Source: Chrysomallon squamiferum
Lineage: Eukaryota; Mollusca; Gastropoda; Neomphalida; Peltospiridae
NCBI GenBank assembly: GCA_012295275.1
Contig: CM022678.1
Span: 11,063,282-11,127,281 of the forward strand
DNA: 64,000 nt
Direction: 5' to 3'
In this document: piece by piece, positions 29,401 to 39,355 of the stretch
Layout: every line of letters starts with the position of its first letter
Position numbering within the stretch: the first letter of the stretch is position 1
Translations under genes and position numbers: made by a program
Notes under the pieces: model-generated
Databases searched by the model: none
The model's input: only the letters and a program-made list of their open reading frames with translations
What the model was told of the DNA's origin: nothing

Positions 29401-31044
29401 TGCACGTGTGTGTGTGTGTGTGTGTCTGTGTGTGTGTGTGTGTGTGTGATGTGTATATGCAGAAGTTCAATGTATGGTGTATATGTCTCTGTGTCTAAAT
29501 ATACAGATAAGACTGAGTCAGTGATATTTAACCTTTAGTTTAGATAATAACTTGTTACCACCAGAAGGAAATAAGAAAATTATTTTTTATAGACAAATGG
29601 GATATAAAAAAATAATAGCTATGTATTTGTATGCATGTTGCTATGTAGATAAGTAGGTAGGTATATGATACTTGTAGATGCTATTAGGTAGGTAGTTAGG
29701 TACATTGTAGACAGGTAAGGAGGTAGAGTAAAGTTAGGTAACTAGGTAGATAGTATTATGTAGATTGTGGTCTGTAAGTTGGTAATTAAGCCTACAGCAT
29801 GGACAAGATGATAGTTCAGTGTGTGCAGTATCTGCTAGGGATGTATGTAGACAGACAAACAAACAGACGATTTATAAACAAATTACCCTCACAGACATCA
29901 GCACATGGTTGTGCTGGATTGTCAGTCTCGTCACATTCTGGAAACCAGACTCCACACAAGTAGAACAGACTGACAGACGAACAGTTGGACTGCAGCGTTT
30001 CTGAGTGGAGCAGTTCAAACTTCTTCACCACACTCTCCTCGGTCCAGTCACCGAATGTGTTCGGGTAAAACGTCACGTTGTAGCCGACTGAACGACAGGG
30101 TTCGTAACTCAAAACTTTACACTGAGCTGTAAGAAAATTAATTTAAATGTCACGTTTATAACTGACATTACCCTTTCTTGTAGAAATAAATATATGTTAT
30201 TATAATTGTTATTGTTGTTATTATTATTGTTGTTGTTTTTGTTGTTTTTGTTCTTATCATTATTATTACTTTATCATCATCATCAAGATTATTATCATCA
30301 TTATTAACATTATTGTTGTTCTTGTTATTAATTATTATTATTATTATTATTATTATTATCATTATTATCATTATTAATTATCTTATAGTTTAATATTATG
30401 TTTTAACTTTTAGTTGCTGTAACATCTACATGTTTTAAAGACAATAAATGTCTTTGGTTACCTTTTCTCTCTTCTAGTCCTATTTTTATTCTACTTTCAT
30501 TTTTGCAAGCAATAATTGTTCTGCCAATTTCTGTTTGAAAATACTGATAAATCAAAGTACTGTTTTAATAAAATATAACAAGTTTACATATTCTTATTTG
30601 TTTAATAAAAGAAAAGAAATAAACAAAACAAATAATTCTCTATGACTAAATAAAATTAGCCTACAAGTATTTTATGTAAAATATTGAACACTTACGTTTT
30701 GATGGTGTTGTTGGTGTTGGCCTTGTAGATGATGATGTTGTTGATGCCACTGAAGTTGATGTACTTGGAATGTAATCTGAAAAACAAGGGGAAATATTAA
30801 ACAGTATAAAAATAGATTTATTACTGTTAATAAATGGATATACCAAAAATTGAAAGAAGCAAATAATAATTTTTAAAAATTGAACAATTGAAAACAATTT
30901 ATAATTTTTTTTTCATACTGTTAATTAAAACACTACTGATGTATTTAAAAATTAAAGAAAAGAAATATATAAAAAAATTTAAAATACACAAAAAGTTTTT
31001 ATTTCTGTCATAATTTGTTAGCTTCATTAAAATATATTTCAAAA

Positions 31045-31079
<35 letters not shown>

Positions 31080-32299
31080 GTATTTATATTATCATCATAT
31101 TATAGTGAAAACACTGTATAGTTATCCATATGCTTTTTATTCTTTTCAATAGTTATAATACAAAAATATAATCAAATAAATAAATACATAAATATACAAA
31201 CAAGTAATTAAATAAATAAATAAATAAAAATATAAATAAAAAAAAAAACTATTTCAATAAATAAATTAACAGTTATTTAAAAATATAAATAAATTTAAAA
31301 TATATTAATTAAATTTAAAAAAACAGTAATAATTAAAAACAAACAAAAAAAAACAAAAAATAACTGAACAAAACAACCAAACAAATAAATAAACAAATAA
31401 ACAAATAAAAACTTCTCGAACCCAAAATGTGAATGGTTTCAGATTCTATGGGGAGTTCAGCTGTACCCTTCACAACCTGTTCTTTCAAAATGTTTTCTAT
31501 GATGACTGCATAAGAATGTTTTATACTCATCGATGTCGTCGTGGTTATCGGAATTTCCAACAAATCCGAGGTGAAAGACAAAGAAAATGCTATGTACATC
31601 TTGTCATAACTGGAAAAAACAACAACAACAACAATAATAATAATAATAAAGTAATATTAATAATGTTGAGGAGAATACCAGTAACAAGCAGTAGGAATAA
31701 GAGTAAGTTGTCCTAGTAATATTGATAACAACAGTAGTAGCAGTAGTAGTTCAAATAGTAACAATAATAAAAGAAGTAATAGTAGTAGTAATAATAATAA
31801 TAGTAGTAGTTGTAGTAGTAGTAGTGTAGTAGTAGTAGTAAACAAATAACAGTAACAGAAATAATAATGATACAAAGAAGACCACCTGCAAACAAAATCA
31901 GGAAAAAAAGATGAAAGAATTAAATGAATACTGAAAGATATATGCTAACACAATTTAAAACTAATAATGGCAAAATCTGTTTTTATATGATGCTGAGATG
32001 AGACTTCATTTTATAAGATACTCTTTTTGATTAATAGCAAAAGATTATGTATATATTCACCGTCTCCCAAACAGCAAACTACAAGACTTTAGTTCAGCAG
32101 TTTCAGGGAACTGTGCCAAATTATAAAAAAAAGTCTGGTGATGAAAATGTGTGATCTACTAACTCTGGATGGAGTCTGTACTCAAACCAGAATGTAATTT
32201 CTTGACTTTACAGATTTTCAGGGACATGTATGTTATTTAAAAATAATTTAACTTATTTCTTATTCACAAAAAAAATAAATAAATAAATAAATGAATGAA

Positions 32300-32343
<44 letters not shown>

Positions 32344-32764
32344 ATAATAATAATAATAATAATTTTAAAAAAACAGAAATAAAAAAATAATAATAATTAT
32401 TTTATTTTATTTTATTTTATTTATTTTTAAATTAACAAGTTGAACCTTTCATTCGAAATCTTTGCCAAGAAATAAAAGTAAACAAATAAATAAGAAATAT
32501 GTTTTAAAATCTGTCAGCAGACATGTTTTTGCTAGAATTAGTGCAGTCCATTAAAATATTAGACACCAGAAAAAAAGAAACAAAAAAACAAGAAAAAAAT
32601 AACAAGTCGTGTAAATGTTGTTTTATGATATCAACATGCACTTACTTCCGAAACGGTGTTTAGATTTATACGCCATAAACTAAGCGCGTAAACAACCGAT
32701 TTTATCGTCTGCCAAACCGTAGACTGGTACTTCCGTTTTCTGCGCATTTTTAACCCGGTATATA

Positions 32765-32812
<48 letters not shown>

Positions 32813-33123
32813 AATATTTATTTATTTACTTATTTTTAATTTGGAAATCACTTTTGTGTGTTCGTATATATAATTATATTGATCCTATCTGTAAAACTTA
32901 CAAATGTCATCTGTTATATTCACTAACATTGAATGTCATAAAAGTTCGTTCTGTAAAAAAACCCCACAATATATCGAAATATTTGGTAACAAAAACAAAA
33001 GAAAAACTTTGTTAACATCATAGCAGAATAGTAAAAGCTGAAGTACTTACTTATATTCTGTCAACTCCGATGATGAATATGATTTTTTTAATATTGTATT
33101 ATTTACAATGTTTTCAATCTGAA

Positions 33124-33158
<35 letters not shown>

Positions 33159-33206
33159 TAACAATAACAACAACAACAACAGCAATAATAATAAAAGTAT
33201 AGCATT

Positions 33207-33278
<72 letters not shown>

Positions 33279-34477
33279 AGTTTTATACGTGTATATTTTT
33301 GTATGCGAAAAAAAAAAAAAAAAAAAAAAGATTGTGAGAGAAGTTAAGATAAAATACAGAATGGAATTTTAAAAATAAAAAATAAAAATGTTGTGCCTTT
33401 GTGTATGATTATGTATATTTGAGTGTGCTTGTGTGTGTTAGCGCATGTTTGCGTGTTTGTGCGTGTGTGTGTGTGTATACATGTCGTCTGCGAGGCAGAC
33501 GTGAACTTCTATAACACATTTCCTAGAAGACCTTTTTTTAACAGTATGATAGTAATAGTTGAAGCAATAGTGGTAGCAATAGTAGGAGTAGTAGTAGTAA
33601 CAGCTGAAGTAATAGTAGCAGTAAAAGAAGGAAAAGTAGTAACAGTAGTAGCAGTAGTAATATAGTAGTAGTAGTACTATGTTGAAGTGGTAGTGGAAAT
33701 AGGTCAGTTTTACTCACATCAGAAGAAAATATATTTTTCAGATCTGGTATTGAACCATTCCATGGTTCTCGTAAGTTCAAACTGCCGTCATAATTCAAAT
33801 ATGCTAAAAATAAATAAATAAATAAATTAGACATGTTTAAGCCAACGACAAAAGCAAATTACTTCCATACAAAGTTAGTATTAATGAAACTGTTTCCTAT
33901 TTACTTGTGTGAACCGCACAAACACTGATAAACAACCATCCTATATTTTGTTGTTGTTGTTGTCCTTGTTTGTTACTGTTGTTTGGTTGAGGTTTTTTTT
34001 TTTTGGGGGGGGGTGTAGTTGGGTTTTATTAGTTGGTTTCAAGAAGAAGGAAACAGAAACGATTTTTATTTTGTTTTTCATCTTTTACACACACACACAC
34101 ACATAAACAAACCATAAAACTATTGGCCAATAGTATAATGTGACTGATACTGGTTAAATAATGAAAGCAGACGTGTTTTGTTTATTTCCCGCGCTCTGAA
34201 GGGCTGATTTCGCGCGAGAAGAAAACGGGCTGTGATTCAGCATGGCAGTATCACTTGTGAAAACATTGAACTTATTTTATGTATTTATCTACATATCTCC
34301 TGTATGATGCGCGGTATAAACCTGTGCCCATATATAAACACACACACTGATACATACACAGATATAAGCGTGAATACTCACCCACACATACATTCATAGG
34401 TACACACATACATACATACATACATACATATATACATACATACACACAGAGATACATACAAATATATACATACATAT

Positions 34478-34508
<31 letters not shown>

Positions 34509-35637
34509 CATACATACATACACACATATATACACATATATACACTCAGAAATACATACAAATACATACAAATACATACAAATATATACATACATATATA
34601 CATACATACAAACATACACACATACATACATACACACACAGATGTACATACATATATACATGACCACACACATACATACATACATACATACACACACATA
34701 CATACATACATATATACATACATACACATACATACACACACACACACACATACATACATACGTACGTACGTAATACACACATACACAGTATAACTAAAAC
34801 TCTGTATTTGCAGTAAACAGTTTACACCACCAGTAAACATTTTGTGCTGTGTTTTAAAATAACAACGTGATACTCACGTGATGGTGACGATGACGTTGCA
34901 GGTGATGATGTGGACGGAGGTATAACAGACGTCGCCTGTGACGATGATGATGAGACTAAATTGAAAAAATTAAACAAATAACAACCGAAATTAAATAGCA
35001 GTAATTTACGTAACATGTGAGATACAGAAATGTTTATCACGTATGACGCAAAGGTCAAAGGAATAAAATTAAAAAAAATAAAATATAAAACACGTGATTT
35101 CAAAGTATAAGTGATGTATGTCAAGTATGAAAGAACCGCCTTGGACTAAAATAACACACAGCAAAGTGGTTAAAATTTAATACTGCAGTCATACTGTTAA
35201 ACGTAATTTAAACTATTGCAGTTTTGTAGTACTTGAAACATGATCATTTTTATATGTGTTTATTCTTTTTTTTTTTTTTTTGGCAGTAGCAGTAGTAGTT
35301 GTTGTTGTAATGGGTAGTGGTAGTAGTAGTCGATGTTACTGTTGTTGTTGTAGTAGAAATGGCGATGACAGGGGTGCTAATATCACTGACTTCCTACAGA
35401 AATTTTAAAAAGTTGTTTCGTAGCCTACAGTCATACTGTATCTATGTTTATGCATACACGTGTGTGTGTTGGTCTGTCAGTCTATATATATGTGTGTATA
35501 TGGAACATGCATATATGTATGTACGTACAGATGTATGTGTGTGTATGTGTGTACAAATATGTATGTGTGTGAATATATGTGCGTATATGTGTGCGCTCGT
35601 GTTTATGATTGTGTGTTTGAATGAATATGTTAGTGTT

Positions 35638-35693
<56 letters not shown>

Positions 35694-36828
35694 CTGTACA
35701 GGTGTAAGATAACAAGTGGTATTCTACGAGTGACGTCATCGCACGTGCGTGTAGTTAACGGTAACGCTGGAAAAATGAGAAACGTTTTCTCGATGATTAA
35801 TCATTTGTTTTGTTTAGACACGTACATCAACAACAATTTACTTTTCTTCTTTCTTATCAGTTCTCTCTAGAGAATCCAACAAAGGGAAACCATCAAGCTC
35901 CCGTAGTTATTTATATATTTATATATATATATATATATATAATACGTTATATATTTTACTGTTCACTAACATTTGACGTCATAAAGGTTCGTTCTGTTAA
36001 AAAGTTTGTTTGTTGTTGTTGTATTAATACCTATAGTGACTGTAATTTTTTCCTGTCGGTTAAATATGACACAACTATCGCTACTCCCTTGTATCTAAAT
36101 CATGGACTGGATCCTGCATTCCACCCGTGTACAAATATAGCTACTGAAGTTAAGTGTTAAGCCTAATATTCCTGATGATGAAATCTAAAGACTAAGATCG
36201 TAGGATAGGCAACCCCAGGTATGTTAATTATTCGATTAGTGTGTAATATTATTTTTTATCAGCATTTTTTATCTCATTCGGGTACAATCGGTTTGTTTCG
36301 TCTGTTTGTACGAAGTAAACCGAAAATTCGTTCGGATAGTTTTTCGATTATGTTTAATAAATGTAATTGTATTGGTTAAAAAGTTTTACCTCCTTGAGTG
36401 AAAATGATAGCACAGGCTACCCCGACGGCTAAAGCAATAACAAAAACACAACCAAGAACTATTAGTATTGCGTCTCTAGTCCTTAATTTCCGCCAACAAC
36501 AGGTCGGCTCCGCCACAATCGGTTCGGCATTTCCCGGCGCCTTGGCGGGAGGGAACTCCGGTTCGCTTTTGACTGTCCCATTGCTTTTCTCGTACGTGAA
36601 ACTGGTGCTGTCGAGCACTGCAGACGATCGTATGTTGTCGTCGAAGAAGCCGACGTTGACGCTGGACGGAGAGAGATCATCACTGGTAGATCTGAATTTC
36701 TGAGAAAAAACAAACAAAAAAAATTAAATAAATAAATAAATAAGTAGTAGTCATAAAAGTAGAGTGGCAATTGTAGTAGTAGTAGTAAAAGTAGTAGTAG
36801 AGTAATAGTAGTTGTAGTAGTAGTAGTA

Positions 36829-36866
<38 letters not shown>

Positions 36867-36940
36867 CATCATCATCATCATCAAAATACGAAGCAGATTT
36901 GCGAATCACATTCCATACATATATTATTAAATGTATTAGC

Positions 36941-36995
<55 letters not shown>

Positions 36996-37015
36996 CGTTC
37001 ACTAAACACTGATTG

Positions 37016-37081
<66 letters not shown>

Positions 37082-37129
37082 ATTACGATTACATTATTAA
37101 CTTATGCTGTTTTGTTTTTCAGTATTTTA

Positions 37130-37185
<56 letters not shown>

Positions 37186-37703
37186 CAGCATTAGAACCAA
37201 GTTGTTTATTACTTTGCAACAACATGCACTGCCACTCAAAATCTGCATTTAACATTTTATACAAACAGCCTATGTGGTTTATTAAACTCACAATAAACTC
37301 TTGTATCCTCGAATTTCATTTATATACAATTTTATGTCTGACGCAACTCATGAATTATGTAACGCTTCAAACTGTGCTGCGGAAATAAAAAAAATTGATG
37401 CATGTCTAACAAACAGAAAAAAAAAGAAGAAGGTTTTATCTTATAAAATGCAGAATCCTTTTATTATCATTTTCTTAATAAAATTTAAGTTTATGATGTG
37501 TGTGTTTTGAGGCCCCATCCAGTGCTGAATATAATTAAAGTTTAGAAAGAGATACATCATGCAGAGATTCGATGGGGGTAAAAGATGAAGGCATTTGCTA
37601 CACGAAAGACTTCTTTATTCATTTTTTTTTTTTTTTCCTCTTTGCCGATTACCTACATATGGTTATCCTTTCAGTGTCAGTAACATTTTAGATTCTCACT
37701 TTA

Positions 37704-37753
<50 letters not shown>

Positions 37754-39292
37754 TGACGAATTAGTGAAAGAAGAAGTTAATGAATAAATGAAATAGGAAT
37801 GAGTGAATGAATGTATAGGCTAAATGAATGAACGATTAATGAAATAAGAGTGAAAGAAGAAAGAAACAACAAAGTGAAATCAGTGGTCGTTTGTACTGAT
37901 TTGTTTATTTATTTATTTATTTATTTATTTATTTTCTTACTTATTTATTTAGAAAACTGATTTAATTTCTTCTCTTCTGACAAAGGAGACACAAACAGAG
38001 AAAAAGAACAAATATTTGGAATGAAGGAGTGGGGAGGAATGAGAGACAGAAAATGGAGAAAGAGGGTGTGAATGTGTGAAAAAAAAGCGAGAGAAAGAAA
38101 GTAAAAAAAAAAATGAGGAGAAAGGTCTGTGAATGCGAGAGAGAGTTTAACTTATAAATACAGAGTATTTCAATGTGTATAAATCTATTATTATTATTGT
38201 TGTTGTTGCTGTTGCTGCTGTTATTGTTGTTGTTGTTGTTGTTGTTGTTACTGCTGCTACAGTTGCTGTAGTTGTTACTAATGAACGTATTTGTAAGCTA
38301 TGTCTTCCTGGTTTCAGGAGTTGCACAGTTATATTTATAAACGTGACGAATCAAGTAAAAAAACACGAAGTGAACAATTATAGAGCATTTCAAAAAACCA
38401 CTTTAGAAGTTATTTAAAGTCTTCGTTCGTAATACACATTCAGTAGCAGCTTTTTTTTTATTATTTTTTTTTTTTTTTTTTTTAAAACCACACTGCTTAC
38501 ACAGGGAAATAGGTTAGCCAAACTCAAGAAAACTGATATCTTCTTCGTGTTTGTTGTTTATGTTCTACATTTAGATCTGTTTGTGTGTATGCCTCTGTAA
38601 GTGTGTATATGTGTGTGTGTCAGTGTAAATGTGAATGTATATATATATATATGTGTGTATGTATATAGGATATGTGCGTGTGCGTGGGTATTTCTTTACT
38701 GAAAGAAAGAGGGAGGGAGACAGTGAGACTGAAAGAGAAAGAGGGAAAACATCCTTCATACATACAATATCCGTCTTATTCTACAACAGAACTGTTTCTG
38801 TATCACGTTAGTAACAACAACAATAATAAAAACGACGACGCCAACAACAACAATAATAACAACGACGACGACGACAACAACAACAACAACAATAGTAATA
38901 ACAACGACTACAACACAACGATAATAGTAATAACAACGACTACAACACAACAATAATAGTAATAACAACGACGACGACGGCAACAGCAACAGTAACAGTA
39001 ATAATAACAATAACAGTAGCATCAGCAACAACAACATGACGATGACGACAACAACAACTACAATAAGAATAAAATAATAATAATAGTAATAATAATAATC
39101 ATAATCATAATCATAATAATCATAATCATAAAAATAAAAATAATAATAATAACAATAATAATAATAATAATAATAAAAATCATAATAATCATAATCATGA
39201 TAATGATAATAATAATAATAATAATCATATTCATAATCCTAATGAAAATACTAATAATCATAATCATAATCATCATCATAATCATAAAATAA

Positions 39293-39355
<63 letters not shown>

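Noticed and set aside
34272-34840. Long Cys/Tyr/Val-rich reading frames on the minus strand
   Set aside because: They are translations of the CATA tetranucleotide array in several frames, not genes.
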